Below, piece after piece: positions 42,046 through 56,000 of a stretch of DNA of 64,000 nt (the first letter of the stretch is position 1; every line of letters begins with the position of its first letter). The notes under the pieces are model-generated. The model was not told where the DNA came from. It was given only the letters and a program-made list of their open reading frames with translations, and made no database searches. Origin of the DNA: Sordariomycetes sp. S80-01Y (Eukaryota; Ascomycota; Sordariomycetes); the NCBI GenBank assembly GCA_037042185.1, contig JAXQJY010000028.1, positions 2,418,001 through 2,482,000 of the forward strand, given 5' to 3'. The translations under genes were made by a program, and so were the position numbers.

Positions 42046-44684
42046 CTAGAAGCTAAACAATCCTGATCTGCGCTTCCCGAATGGATAGACCACGAGGGCG
42101 GAAAGGAAAAGCCCAACACTGATGCCAATCGCAATTTGTATCATGGACGCAGCCACGCTGAACACTGTCATGTTCATCTGCGTTTGGTTCTCGCTCCCCG
42201 AGGCCGCACTCGAGTCATTGTTCCCTGTCAGCATGTCTGCTGTTTGGAGACCACTGATGAGCCCTCCGTTGGCCGCCAGACCGCCTGGCACTTGTGTGAA
42301 GATGGCCGGGATCAACAAGGCAGCAGCCACGCCGTGTCTAAGGCGAGACCACAGGTTGGCTAACACGCCAACGGCGAATGCACCAAGCGTGTTGGCTATA
42401 GCTGGACTAGCAATAAACCTCTTGGAAGAAAAGTAATTGACTATGTATCCAGCACTCGCGATGAGCACCATTGCTGCGGACAGAGTTAGCACGAGCAGCG
42501 GTAGAGTAGTAGAATGTGAAAACTTACGGGGCATCTGCTTCCACTTTGCCTGATAGATGATGCAGATGCAGACGACAAACCCTGGGACGAAGGCGAACCC
42601 AACGTATGGGTGGATGGGGTCGGAGCAGGTTTCTGCAGATGTAGCATTGCTATCCATCAGGCCATAGAGTGAAGCTCCGACGGTGATGCCAAATCCCAAC
42701 AGCAGAGAGTAGATGATGGCGTATACTATGCGGATGCTGCCCGGCACGATTTGGCGACTCTGGAGCTCCAGTGAAGACGACAAAACCATGAATCCAGGCA
42801 GAAGCATCGCAATGCCTCCCTGGGCAAGCGATGAGAAGCAAAACGTGTTGCCACCGTTGATGCTTCCAAAGGCTCGTGCTGCAAAGCTCACGATGACTGT
42901 AGAAATGTTAGCGGCGAGCCCTTGACCAGATAGAATGGTTGTCACTTACTAACGGCAGTGACCTCGAAGACGTTGCTGTACAGCTTCGACTTCGGAGACA
43001 CAATGATTTGGAGGAACCCGACCAGGCAACCAAACAGGAACAGAAGCGGCAGGTCCAGATAACGAGCCTTAAAACTGAAAGGCGCTACCGTTACGCTGGT
43101 GAGCCCAAAGACCAGTACCCTGAACCAGGGATGATATTTGCCCCTCCTCTTGATGATGGACTCTAACTCATCTCGGGCCTCTTCTGGACTAATGCACTGG
43201 TGGATAACGTTTTTGTAGACGTGGTGGACCTCCTTGAGTTTTGCCAAGTCAATGTCTTGCGCTGTACGGACAAGTTTCCTATTATCTAGATTAGTTTCCA
43301 GGGGACATCTACAAGTGTGGCACGGAACTTACACCTCGGTCGTGTGAGTGCTGGAGTCGTCGAATGAGATTATCATGCACCCAGGCATGTAGAGAAACGA
43401 TCCCTCAATGCCAAGAGCATCCGCGGACGAGCTGCAGTACTCCTCCAGGCGGTGGGTGGGCGCGCCGCTGATCATCAAGGCCCTGCAGAGCTTGACAATA
43501 TACTCCTGCCTGCAAAGAACGTCGGCAATGTTACTCGTGATCCGCGTCTCCTCCTGGTTCCACAGAGCCGCAAGACGGTTAGCGCTCGACGTCCGCCTGT
43601 GCTTCTTCCACTTCTTGGGGCTCGACGTGTCATCCTTTGCTTTCGGCATGTTGGGCGTGGCGGGGTTTGCGAGGCTGGCCGAGGCCCCGATGAGGGTAGC
43701 CAAGGTCTCTTGAGACTTGTTCTGCTCGTACCACTTCTTCCTCTTCGTGTTGGGGGTAGCGGACCCCGATCTGCCACCTGTGCTGATTCTCTTCCCGCTC
43801 CGTCCTCTCTCGGCGCTGTTTAACTCATCGAGGTCTTCATTGAGGGTTGTTGTCGATCCGAAGGTCAAGCTTGTGGGACGGCTTGAGAGGGCCTCGGCAG
43901 GCTTGTTGTAGAGCTTCAAAAGATGCGAGAGAACGCCGCCACGATAGTTTTCGGGACGCTCGACGCCGTAGACGCCGTCCCAGGAGCCATCGTTGACCTC
44001 AGCTGGTGCCACCTGTTGTGACTCTTCCTTAAGCTGTTCCGCATGAGAACTGCTCTCACCCTCCTCTTGATGATTCTTTCCAAAACGCTGGGTGTAGGAC
44101 CGGACGAGATCGCTGGCCTTTTCATGGAACTCTCCATAGGTTTGGTGGTGAGATTGACCGTTCTGGTCTAACGGCTGCAATGGGATTCCTGAAGGGAGAA
44201 GCTCGCCGGCATCGCTCGTCGTACAAGTCGTGTCTGTTCGTGTTGACTCGAGGGACGCTCTCTCCTCCGCTGTTGTCGTACCATCTCTGACATTTTCAGC
44301 AACTGCTTTCGCCCTAGCTTGTGCTGCAGCCTCTGCAGCATTGGCCTTTTCAGACTGGGGCTCGGGATCGGAATTATGCCCTGTGGTAATAATGTTCCCG
44401 GAGGATGTGCGCAGGACTGAGGGTCTCGGACGGGAAACCGGTGCGGCCGGACGTTCCGGCGAAGGATGCTTCTCCTCGGATGGTGATGAAAATGGGTTGC
44501 GAGCATCCGCATTGCTGTTGAATCGGACCCTGGACTTTTCCTTCCTCACTGCAGATGAACCAGGGCTTGCCATGGCAGCCTCGGCCGAGTTCCCTTGCGC
44601 TGCTGCAGTGTCGACATCTTGAGGCTTGTGTTTCTTGGTAGGGTCAGAATCAGGGTCGTCTGTAGAGGGCTGTCGGTCGGACAT
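42046..44684 (-). CDS. ThrE/Prm10-family membrane protein (DUF1212)
   Basis: Four exons (44684-43333, 43278-42950, 42896-42528, 42473-42046) give 825 aa. The first 360 residues are disordered, rich in Ser/Pro/Glu/Lys. The ThrE domain then starts at QEYIVKLCRALMISGAPTHRLEEY, the conserved soluble helix, followed by GCMIISFDDSSTHTTEV. About ten hydrophobic spans fill the C-terminal half, including PGFMVLSSSLELQSR and VPGGLAANGGL, arranged as the two ThrE halves. Yeast Prm10 and bacterial ThrE (threonine/serine exporter) share the fold; transport in fungi is not established. It probably sits in the plasma or an internal membrane. It converges with the Ppo gene (270 bp). Confidence 0.88.
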
Positions 44685-46563
44685 TTGATTGGGACGTGGC
44701 GAAGAGATGTTGGGCTAGAAGAAGCGAAAAATTGAGGATTAATATTCGTGATCTAAAAGTAAACCCCGCCTCGACAAACGACTCGATGATGGAAGATGGC
44801 AGCCAGTGTGGGATCTGAGGGCAGCAACTCCTCATATACGCAATGGGGCATCCAAAGCTTGTCCCGTCGAGCTTTGCAAGAATCGTGGCACTGGAATTCG
44901 GACCATTGCCCGGATCGGCAGCGTCCCAAGAACCTTCTCGCCGCTGTAGCTGGTCTGGTGTCGCCACTGGGAGGGAGCGCTCCCCTCCGCGTCAGCCTTC
45001 TCCACGTTGCGCCGTAGACTTCAGTCCTACTATGCGGTGAGTCGATGCGCCTTCGTGTCGGACAGGGAGTGACGTAAAAAATACGGCCCAACTCGTCTGC
45101 TTTGCACGATTCTTCTTACCTAAGAAGCTGTGACTCCCGAGTTCCCGCAACGCTCAGACCCGCCATTCCACACGTCAAGCTTTGCAAGGGACAGTCCAGA
45201 CTGGTCGGTTGGTGGAGACGCTGTGCGCTTTGCAACGAGACTGCCCGATTTGGCACAGCTCAGGGTCTGTGAGTCGCTGTCTAAAATAAGACAATGCTCC
45301 CACTCAGGGACCATCGGGCTCGGGAGGTGCTTCGAGATTCCCATTTCGAAGCTTTTTGAAAGCCACGAGATCACGATGAGATTGCGCCATCAAGGTTGGC
45401 CCTTGTGTTTCAGGGACACGTCTCACAGCATCCAGCGGGTGTAGCGGAACCATGTCTCCGTTATCGGTACCGAGGCAGTGTAACACAACTTTATGTGAAC
45501 AACAGGAGATAGTGGAGATGTGGTGTTTGCGGGCTTCATTTGCTGTCACCAAGGGTCTTATTGATTGTTCTTCGATGTCTGGCTCGGAGCTCCGGACGAT
45601 GTGCCTCCCACGATCTCCGCTATAAAAGTGGTGCAATTGGAGGCAGCCCACGCATAAGAGGCCGAGACGGGGACAGCTTGGCAGTTCAGATGAAGTCTTG
45701 GCTTGACGGAATCTGGAGAAGGGGGGCATTTTGACCAAACTTGGAGTGTAAAGAACTTCAACTGCGGAGGCTTCACGATTTAATCACCCCCAGCACCCAG
45801 GAGCAATGTTCGCGTCCCACAGGTAAAAATTGAATGTCACGACGTGTGTTTCTCTGTATCTCTCACACCATCGAACTTTGTGTCGGACTTTGTGCAATTA
45901 TTATGGGGACAAGGCGGTGCTACCTTTGGAGTATGCTAACTGAAACCCCAAGAATTGCCTTAGTGTTGTCACTCAGCATGATAGCCTAACGGAGGTCCTC
46001 GTTGCCGGTTCCAGCTGTCGAGAGGCGGGAAATTGGTAGCAAGAAAGGAAGAAAAACGAAGAGCTTGGAGCTGAGGCCTCAGTGCAACCGACTACCATTC
46101 AAGAGTTCAAGGTAGAAAGATCGTCGTCAACCCGAGAGCACGTGGTGGCCGCGTATGAACAAGACTTGCTCTAGCGGGAACCCGGATACAGCCACACGGT
46201 GTTATCCTGGTGGAGCATCTCTTGGTCCCCTTTATGGCCTATTTAGTTGGGTAATCACTATTGTGAGAATTGTGCGAGATGTCCTTCAATAGAGGTTTGA
46301 TATCATTGGGATAAAGGAATCCTTACTCATTTCGGTCGGTCCTGCTTGTGGACGCTATGTTCTTTGCATCAGTATGCCGTATCGTGTTGAACGTACGCAA
46401 TGAATACATTGTTGACATTGTTGATAATGCAGAAATTTCATCCTGTAAAGAAAAGAAGAGAAGTTGAGAAAGCTGCCACCAACCAGTCACCGGTGCCCTT
46501 CTCACCGAGTGCACCTCACAGAGCTCTTTCGACGGCGCTGGTCACGCAGCAGCCACGAGCTGC
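44685..46563. other. Long intergenic region, ThrE promoter and NRAMP 3' side
   Basis: This is about 1.9 kb between two minus-strand genes. Several ORFs of 60-144 codons occur on both strands, but none shows domain motifs, a start context or splice partners. I see no tRNA, repeat or transposon end. Confidence 0.45.
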
Positions 46564-48586
46564 CTATTTGCCAAGGCCCAACAAGACCAGGTTTGCCACA
46601 TTCAGCACCGAAACGGTCAGCCACAGCAAGATCGCCAAGGCAGCGACGTACCAAGGATTGGCCATTGAAACGCTGCCCATCTCACGAGGCGGCACCTGGT
46701 CGTCGAAGTTGCTTCTGTCTACTGGGTCGCTGCCTCCAGCAAGGTCGGCCAGGCCAGGCTTGACCGTCATGTATTTCCTGCGACATGTGAAATAGATCAA
46801 CGGTGCCGTCACAAAGGGCAGAACGACGCTGAGGACAACTTGAGATGCGTTGAGCGCCTTCGTCAGCCCAGGCCGGCCGACTGCCGCTGCAATGACGATG
46901 CTCGGTATGATGCTGATGCTGCGAGTGATCAGCCGTCGCAGCCACGGTCGAAGTTTCCAGTTCAGCGCTCCTTCGGACACCATCTGCCCGGTAATTGTAC
47001 ATACGACCCCGGCTGAGACGCCGGACAGGAGCAGCGCAAGTGCGAAGATGGTGCCGGCGGCGGAGGATACTGAGGTCGAGAGCAGGTGATGAATGCTGAA
47101 GATGTCTGCCTCTGGCGCGTCAGGATTGTCGTGGAGCGAGACGCCTGAGACGATCACGATAGCAGAGTTTACAAACAAGGCAAACGTGAAGAGGGCAACA
47201 GCCAGCTCGATCGCCGACGTCTTATACGAGTGTCGGATAGCCCTCAGGGATGGAACGTAGTAGCCTTTGTCGACTCCATCGTAGTCGTCCGCAGGCGACT
47301 CCAACTCCTGTGGCAGAAGCCCATGCTTGGTATCGTAGGCCAGCAGCCGTGATTGGACTATTCCGGAGCCAAGGTAAAGACTGTGAGGCATAACAGTTGC
47401 TCCCAGGATACCACAAGCTTGATAAAGTCTAGACGAGATGTTAGAACCACAAAGAAGGTATTGGACCAAAGGCACCGCGAGACTCACCCCTGCGATTCTG
47501 TGATGGCGTCGGATGGCAGATAGCCCCGGAAGATGCGGCCGACGCTAGTTTCCTTGACAAGAGACAATTGGATACAGAAGCAGACCACAACGCCTAGAAC
47601 CAGGAAAACAATGAGGAGTTCGAAGAGCCTAAGTCCTCTCATAGATCCGTGCGGATTGTAAAAAAGAAGAATAATCATGACGTCAAAAATAGATATGGCA
47701 CAACCAGCCACGAGAGGTATGGCTGGGACGAGGAGATTCAGGCCAATGGCAAACCCGATGACCTACGGCTGTCTCAGTATACAACAGTCATACCGCATCG
47801 AGCTCGCTACAGCAGACAGCGACGTGAGCTTCACATACCTCAGCGATATCAGTAGCAATGATAGCAATCTCGGCGAAGAGGTACAGCGCATAGTTTACCC
47901 AACGCGGGAGAAACACGCGGCAGGCCTGGGCCAGATTTAGTCCCGAGACGGTGCCTAGCTTGATGCAGAGGGTCTGGAGGAATATGGCGAAGAGGTTGGC
48001 AAGCAAGACAACGAATAGCAACCTGAATTCATACGTAGCTCCTGCTGCCACGCCGGTTGAGTAGTTACCGGGGTCAACTATAGCCTCATTAGCAGCCACA
48101 CTAATTCGTTCAATGCTGGCAATCTGGCCTGTGCATACTGTACGCGACGGCAATCATGAAGCCCGGACCGATAAAGGAACAGAACTTGATGATGCCATTT
48201 TTGAGGCGGTATCCCGCTGAGAGACAACCATCCTCTCGGCCGCCCCCTTCTCCATTCGAATGAGAAGGAGGCGAGTGTGGGGGGGATTCGGAGCAAGGAG
48301 CTTGCTCGGGTTCCCCCCCATTAGGCTGGCTGACATGATCGTCAGCCGGCCCAGATCCCACGACATCCTTCGAACCACCTCCCGGGTCTGCTTCGAGTCG
48401 GGTGTCATCGTGCAGGGCAGGGTTGAGTAAAGACGTATCATTGCTAGACCGCTTTAAAGCTCTCTTGTTGACAATTCCGTTAAGGTCTTGATTGGTAGTA
48501 AGGTCGGCAGATAGGAAGGACGGGCTTTGGTTGAAGCCTTGCATGTCGCCCTCGTATGGCTCGTCAGTACGAGAGGTGCGGTTCAT
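46564..48586 (-). CDS. NRAMP-family divalent metal transporter (Smf-like)
   Basis: Four exons (48586-48139, 48077-47839, 47762-47488, 47428-46564) give 608 aa. A hydrophilic 120-residue N-terminus precedes FIGPGFMIAVAYIDPGNYSTG, where intron 1 interrupts the hallmark D-P-G-N metal site of TM1. TM6 carries the second metal site, ATVMPHSLYLGSGIVQ. About eleven membrane spans follow the LeuT-type arrangement. Members import Mn2+ or Fe2+ with protons at the plasma membrane or from vacuole and endosome. Both metal-site motifs are intact, so it should be active. A Glu/Pro/Ser-rich N-terminal tail (SPPHSPPSHSNG) may be a phosphorylation or ubiquitin target, which is inference. Confidence 0.93.
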
Positions 48587-50735
48587 GATTGCGGCAATAC
48601 TGAAAGCTTGCTTAACCGTCCAGACGTCGACAATGTGTGTTTATGGGCTGCAGATGTGAGAGTGAACAGGGTATGACGAAGGGCAGGTTCGAGACAATGA
48701 CCTAGAGTGTGAATCATGTGGTGTATGGACCTGGCGTCCATCGTTACCGGCACTGTTATCCGTAGTGGAGCAAATCGGGGTTGCAAATGACGGTTATCAT
48801 TGCTTCCGGAGCGAATCGGAAGAGCTGCGGAACGCCAAATGGCGGGGCACACAGGTCTTCGAAGAGAAGAGATATATTCATGCTCCTCAACCTTGTCGTG
48901 CAGCTAACTGTGAGAGGATGCAATTGTCGACTGCGCAGATGTGCACATTGCCACTACTAGTGCCATCCATCCACCACTCAAAGATGAGGCCAATAGCCTA
49001 GGGATGTGTCAGTTTGGAGTAGATGCGGTCCTCTGACTCCACCATTCGACATGGCAATTGGCTAATTTCGTTTCTTGATGCTTTGTACCTTGGACTTTGA
49101 AGTGACGAAACGACGTTTTCCGCCTTAGCGAGGACCACCAGCTAGCTGCAAGAAACACTTCCTCGCATTTCACAGCCACTTGATGCTTGAAGGTGCGTTA
49201 TCTTGCCTTCCTGGTGTTTTCATTGGCTCTTGGGTTTCTGTGCTTCTAGCGCGCTCTATGTGCGGCTTCGCCTAGCTCTGACATGGTTTGAGCTTTCACG
49301 TATCGTGCCGATAGCTCTGGCGCCGAGGAGCAATCTGCTGCAGCTTGCTTCGTGGGCTGGGGGATTACTGAGAGCGAAGGATATGCACTTAATAAGTCGC
49401 GACGCCTATGATGGCGATATAGACCTTACCAGTCGATACATTTCTTTTATATATTATCACCTGACTGGGGATGCTGGTTCATTGAACCAAGTATCTGTCC
49501 GCAACGTAAGTAACTCGTCCGCGCTCTTGCGGTGACAAAATGCCGTCGCATGTATTCCAACAAACAACCCCTTTCCCTCAGAAAAGCGATCATTCAAACC
49601 ATATCACGATGCCACTTCCGCCGGCATTCTATTACTGCGCAGTTTGGCAGGTATCCTGTAGAATTCAGGAGACGCGTAATGCCCTAGGTTATTTTATTTG
49701 CCTATTTACGGAGGGCCATCCACAAGTATAGCAAGAAAAGAACATCGACCATCATGACTAGGCGGGTTGTCGTTCCAGCACCCTTTGAACATCGTACGCG
49801 CGTAGAGGAATCATTCACAAATTTCAAATCGGAAGGCGGTGGCACTCTTTAGCTCTTGTTTTGGGGCCATGTGAGCTGCTCGATAGGCCTCCCACGGCGT
49901 TCAGCCACGGTCTCAGTTCGCAGTCTCGAGCGCAAGTACATCTAGCGTATCCATCACTGCTAAGAGATTGCTCATCCGTTCGTTTTTTACACATAAGAGG
50001 CCTACTATTCCCCATTTATCTGAAGCGCTATATAGTGCAGAACTCTGCGTTTTGAATGAGCCCGCCCATGGCTTATATTAGCTACAGTTATCACCGCCTT
50101 CGATGTTCCCTCACTTCCAGCCTAGAACTTGACCTAATACTTCATCGCTAAACTTCGGAGCTTTCGTCAAGTCACAGCTTCTGAGGGTGAGCCAGGCGTG
50201 TCTGACGAGTACGAGGGGCCCGGGACTGCCTGTGATGATTGGGGCACATTGTGTGGGTGGTTGTATCTGTTTCTGAGGAGAGGACTCCTTGAGAGTTCTA
50301 GAATGTAAAGCCACATGCACATGCAAGATTCGTTGATTGGTCCATGACAGCCCGATTGTCTCAGGGGTAGAAAGCTGACGTTCCTCGGATGCGCGGCATT
50401 GAGGCTTAGAGGCGTACACAAACATAATTACGGCTCATGTATGCAGCAGTCCAACTTGCGAGCGTCAGAGCTCAAAAGCTGTGCACTCTTTCCACTCGCC
50501 CTGTCCAAAGGCCCCCTAAGGAAGACACACAATCAGTAGCTACGAAAAGGCCGAAGATATACCAGCGTCCCGGCTGTTGAAATGCCAAGATCGACGCGGC
50601 CCGTACCATTCGTGCGGGACTAATTGATTGAGTATCTGAGTCTGATGCATATCCCAAAACCAGCCTTCCATCCCTTGCTGTAGGCCTTTTCTGATTGAAG
50701 ACCTCATAAACCTGCGTGGCCTCTCTCCCTTGACT
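48587..50735. other. Long intergenic region between NRAMP and DHA1 transporter genes
   Basis: This is about 2.15 kb between divergent genes. No ORF shows a recognisable domain, signal peptide or splice pattern. The region is somewhat richer in A/T than the flanking CDSs, without the extreme bias of RIP-mutated transposons. Confidence 0.45.
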
Positions 50736-52474
50736 ATGGTTCTAAAACAGTTACGACCTCCTGGCCCGCGCACCAAGCAGCGTTCAATAGAGCCGAACTC
50801 AGAACAGTCAATTATGATGCGTAGGTCAATATGTCTCCCAAAACTTGGCAAGGGCCATCACATGCAGCCTCAATGGGACGACCACTGGGCGACCCTGAGC
50901 GATACCAGCACCAGGAATCCTTCCCCTGTGCCAGCGCCCACGGTGGCGGAAGAGCCGCCCTACCACCTCATGTCCAGGAAGCAGAAGTGGAATCTCGTCA
51001 TATTCGTCTCTATGGCTGGCGCCTTCTCTCCCTTGTCCTCGAACATCTATTTTCCCGCCATCAACACCGTATCGTCCGAACTAAGCGTCAGCCCGACCCT
51101 AGTTGCCCAAACCATCACCATATACATGGTGGTTCAAGGCATAGCGCCCTCGTTTTTCGCCGTCTTTTCTGATACTTATGGCCGTCGCCTGACATTTACT
51201 ATAAGTCTCTCTATATACACTGCTGCCAACTTGGCGCTGGCCTTTGTGCCAAACTTCCCTGTCCTGATGGCCCTCAGGGGGCTGCAGGCGGCGGGGTCTG
51301 CGACCACCATCAGCATCAGCGCTGGGGTCATCGCTGACATTGCCTGTCCCGAGGAACGCGGCGGATTCATGGGCATTAATGCAGGTTTGCGGTAAGCTAA
51401 GAAGTGTTCATCCGACGTTGCAGGGCGTTGTTGATGTTGTTTAGTATGACTGGCCAGGCGATCGGACCAATAATTGGGGGCGCTCTCAACAGTGCGTGGG
51501 GATTTAGAAGCATTTTCTGGCTTCTTTTTGTCCTGAGCACGACTGTCCTGATTGCTCTCCTCGTATTTCTCCCCGAGACACAACGCAGCATCGCGGGCAA
51601 CGGCAGTATACCTCTCACTGGTTTCCACAAACCGCTTGCATATACAATCAAGACTCCCACCGCCTGGGTCGAGAACCACCGATCCGATCTACCGAGACCC
51701 CGAGAGCGGTTGACCCTGAGAAAGGCTGTCCAGCCATTGGCCTACATGGTGAAAAAGGATGTCGCGGTCCTCCTGGCATGGGGTGCCGTGGCCTACACTG
51801 CATGGAGCATGGTGACGTCTTCCACCACCACGGCACTTCTCCGCGGTTATCCATACCTTACGGAGTGGGAGATAGGTCTGTGCTTTCTCCCTAATGGCCT
51901 TGGCTGCGTCGCTGGGTCACTTGTGACAGGCTGGCTTTTAAACCGCAGCTTTAGGAGTGCCGAAGCCAAATACAAGATGAGGAGCGGTTTGGCCGCCGAG
52001 GCGAAGGTCTCTGGGAGGAAAGATTTCCCGTTCGTTCGGGCGCGCATACGTTTGATGCCCTACTTCAGCACGGCGCTCTTCTTTTCTCTCGCGCTGTATG
52101 GCCCAAGCTTCGAGTTCAACGATTTGCGAAGGCAGTATGGCGCAAATCTGGTGGCACCGCTGGGCTTGCAGTTCCTCATTGCTTTTACAGCGACTGCAAT
52201 CTTCAACATCAACTCGACGCTGCTGGTTGATTGCTTCCAGAAGCAGCCCGCAAGCGCAACAGCTCTCAACAACCTGTGTCGGTGTCTCCTTGGCGCAGCG
52301 GGAGTGAGTGCTATTCAACCATTGATTGACTCGGTGAAGATTATGGTGGCTTTCTTTGTGGTAACGGGTATTGTGGCCCTGTTCATGCCGCTCGTTTGGG
52401 TCGAGTGGAAATGGGGTGACCAGTGGAAGCGAGAAAGAGAAGAGAAGCTGGCTCTGGATCAGGGTCACACATGA
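50736..52474 (+). CDS. MFS drug:H+ antiporter (DHA1, Qdr-like)
   Basis: Two exons (50736-51391, 51445-52474) give 561 aa with 12 expected spans. The frame opens at a TTG (50730); the first ATG is 50736, and later ATGs (for example the one before MRRSICLPK) are also possible. TM1 starts at KWNLVIFVSMAGAFSPLSSNIYFPA. The inter-TM2/3 motif A is FSDTYGRRLTF, and LRGLQAAGSATTISISAGV with EERGGFMG follows as in DHA1 multidrug exporters. The 53-nt intron joins INAGLR to MTGQAIGPIIGG, which aligns without gaps with family spacing. It probably exports drugs, polyamines or organic acids from the plasma membrane. It is not close enough to the PKS cluster to be assigned to it. Confidence 0.88.
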
Positions 52475-53022
52475 AATCCTTCCTCCTAAACACCAGACGC
52501 TCAAAGAGACAGGGCGCGGTAACATGAACTAAACACCGTCGTTGAGGGCACTCGCCCAGTACTGATCCAAAAAGGTTAACAGCGTACCGGACTTAGAGGC
52601 GCCTGCTACCAGGGGTTCCTCCATGAAGACGACCCTCAATATGAAATACGTGGATAGAAGGCAGCGGAAAGGGAAATGACGTGCGAATATAGACTACTGT
52701 TAGACTACTGTTCCAGAAGTACACGGCAGTTTCCGAGGTCGGAAAACATTACAGCGCACTGCATAAGCACTTTGAAGTTGATATTGATGGAATAAGGGTG
52801 TTTTCTAGGATTAGGAGGATCCGGGCGGAATAGCCGCGTTTAAGAGACGACACGACTTCGACCAAGAGTTTAAAGGTTTATGCATGTCATTGCGGGTACA
52901 GAACAGTATGCATATTCATGTGGTATCATTCATAGTATTCATGCAAGGCGCATCCAGTCATAAATCACAGCCTCCGTTTGCACCGTTCACGTCCGTGGTA
53001 TCATGCCAAGTCCACCTCATTA
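52475..53022. other. Convergent 3' region
   Basis: The gap is 548 bp between the DHA1 stop and the stop of the repeat protein. No gene is seen. Confidence 0.45.
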
Positions 53023-56000
53023 CTAGCCCATTAACTCCTTCAAGACAGCGTGAACAAGGTCTGCTACTGTCGCCACGAGCGGCGTGGCATCTCCGATCAG
53101 TTCTTGTGTCTGCGAGACGAAAGACTTGCTCAGCAGATCAACGGCGTTGTGGAGGAGGCCGGCGACGCTCCTAACGGACTTGGGGGTGATCAGAGGTTCA
53201 ACCTCGTCCACAATAGCCTGTTTTCTGTTAGCGACCTTGAAGATGCGTGATGTGAAGGGGCATTATACCTGAACATCGATCTTCTTGATGAGACCCAGCA
53301 CGGGCTTGACTGCATCAACGAGGCCCTGCATCGCTGTTAGTTTCATATCGGCATAGAGATGGGAGTTTACTTACAGTGAGATCCAGACCATCAACCTCTT
53401 CCAAGAGCGGCATGATCAGGTCTACGAGTCCTTCAATGTCGATCTTGTCGAGCGACTTGATGAGAGGAACAGCGCCAGAAATCAACGTCGAGGTTTGGTT
53501 CACAAACTTGTCAGTCAACAAGTCGCTCGCGTTATCGACGAGGCCGACGATCTCCTTGATACCCTCGGGCTCAAGCAGAGGAGAAATGGCATCAAAGATA
53601 CCCTTGATGTCCAGATCGAGGAGCTCTTCCACGATGGGCATGAGCTTCTCGATAAGCTTCTCAAGGTCGATCTTGTTGAGCGCACCGAGCAGCGTCTTGA
53701 TTTGCGAGATGGTCTTATCGTTGAGGAGAGTGGAAGCACCGGTGATGAGGTTGGTGATGTCTGCGATCGTATCCGGCTCGAGAAGAGGCTTGACTGCCTT
53801 CAAGATGCCTTCAATATCCAGATCACCGAGGTAATCCAGTAGAGGCACGACCTTCTTGACCAGACCAACGAGATCAATCTTGGAGACCTCTTCCAAGATC
53901 GGACCGACCTGTTTGAAGAGAGCCTCCAAGTCCACGTCGTTGAGAGACTTGATCAGCGGCTCGAGGTCGAGGCTGCTAACCAAAGACAGCAGGTTCTTGA
54001 TCTGGGACACAACGTCCTTGCTCAAGAGGTCTGATGCATTGTTCAGAAGAGGCTCGACCTTCTTGATGAGACCGGCAAGGTCAATCTTGCCCAGCTCAGT
54101 CAGCAAGGGGCCAACCTGTTTGAGGAGACCATCCAAGTCAGCCTTGGATAGCGACTCAAGCAGCTTCTTGAGGATAGAGACGGTATCCTTGCTGAGAAGG
54201 TCGGATGCGTTGTTGAGGAGAGGCTCGACCTTCTTGAGAAGTCCAGCGAGGTCAATGTTGCCCAGCTCCTTGAGCAGAGGCTCGACCTGATCAAGCAGTT
54301 TCTCGAGATCAATGTTGGAAAGCGATCCAAGCAATTTCTTGAGAGTCGATACTGTCTCCTTGCTGAGGAGGTCAGATGCGTTGTTGAGGAGGGGCTCGAC
54401 CTTCTTAACGAGACCAGCAAGGTCAATCTTGCCCAGTTCATTGAGCAGTGGCTCGACCTGGTCCAAGATGTCCTTGAGGTTTGCGTCGCCGAGGGATGAG
54501 ATGAGACCGCTGAGGATGTCTGTGTTCCGCTTGCTGAGCAGGCTCTTCGCATTCGCGAGGAGAGATACCAAGCCCTCGATCTCCTCCTTCTTCAAGAGAG
54601 GCTTCAGGGCGTCCAACACGGAGTTCAGATCGAGCTCAGAGATGGTCTTGATGAGAGGACCCAGCTGGTCGAGCAGGTCACTGAGGTTGGCGTCACCCAG
54701 CGACTTGATGAGACCCACAAGGATGTTGGTGTTCTCCTTGTTGAGCAGGCTCTTGGCGTTACCAAGAAGGGCTACCAATCCTTCGATCTCCTCCTTCTTA
54801 AGGAGAGGCTTCAGGGCGTTCAGTACGCCCTCGAGATCCAGCTCCGTGATGGTCTTGATCAAGGGCCCAAGTTGCTTCAGCAGATCATCGAGATTCGCAT
54901 CGCCGAGAGACTTGATGAGGCCAACCAGGGTGTTGGTGTTCTCCTTGTTGAGGAGAGTCTTTGCGTTGTCGACGAGAGGCTCAATGGACTCAACCAATTT
55001 CGGAAGGTCAATCTTGCCAAGAGACTCGAGCAGGGGACCCAGTTGCTGAAGCAGGTTGTCCAGGTTTGCCTTGCCGAGGGAAGCGATGATGTCGCCAAGG
55101 GTCTTGGTGTTGTCCTTGTTCAGCAGGGTCTTTGCGTTCTGAACCAAAGGCTCAATGGACTCAACCAACTTCGGAAGATCAATCTTGCCAAGAGATTCGA
55201 GCAGCGGGCTCAACTGGTCGAGCAAGTCGCTGAGATTTGCGTCGGCCAGAGACTTGATCAAGCTGACGAGGGTGTTGGTGTTCTCCTTGTTGAGGAGAAT
55301 CTTGGCGTTCTGCACCAGAGGCTCGATTGACTCGACCAGCTCTGGAAGATCGATCTTTCCGAGAGACTCGAGCAAGGGGCCGAGCTGCTGGAGCAGATCG
55401 TCCAAGTTTGCCTTGCCGAGGGAGGCGATGAGGCCGCTCAAGGTCTGGGTGTTCTCCTTGTTCAAGAGACTGCGGGCATTGGCCAACAAAGAGACCAAGC
55501 CTTGGATCTCGTTCTTTTGCAGGAGCGGCTCGAGAGCTTCCAGCAAACCTAGTATTGTTAGCAATCTTCTTAAAGGATACCAGAAGGGAAATAGGGTCTT
55601 ACCTTCAAGATCGATGTCCGTAAGCTTCTGAAGCAGAGGACGAAGATCATCAAGCAGGGGCGAGAGATCGGAGATGAGAGGCGAGACGTCGTTGATGAGA
55701 GACGAGGTCTGGTTGACGAACGATGGCGTCAACAGGGCGGCGCCGTTGGTCAGGAGACCCTCGATGTTCTTGACGTTCTTCTCGTTGAGGAGCGGCACGA
55801 CTGCCTTGATCAAACCGGGCAGGTCAGCATCCTTGAGCTCGTTGAGGATGTCCTCGAGACCAATGTCACTGAGCATGTCGATGAGCGGCTCGGCCTTCTG
55901 CAGAAGAGATCGCGCAATCTTGGGGATGGGCGGCTGCAGCGTCTCCGAGAGGTAGATCATGGCATCGTGCAGAGCCTGAAGGAACTCGTCGCTGAGAAGC

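Noticed and set aside
44685-46563. ORFs of up to 144 codons in the ThrE-NRAMP gap
   Set aside because: No domain, no signal, no splice-compatible partners, and overlap on both strands; they look like chance ORFs.
51392-51423. 32-nt intron in the DHA1 transporter
   Set aside because: Too short. The 53-nt alternative (51392-51444) gives the family's spacing between the TM5 motif residues.
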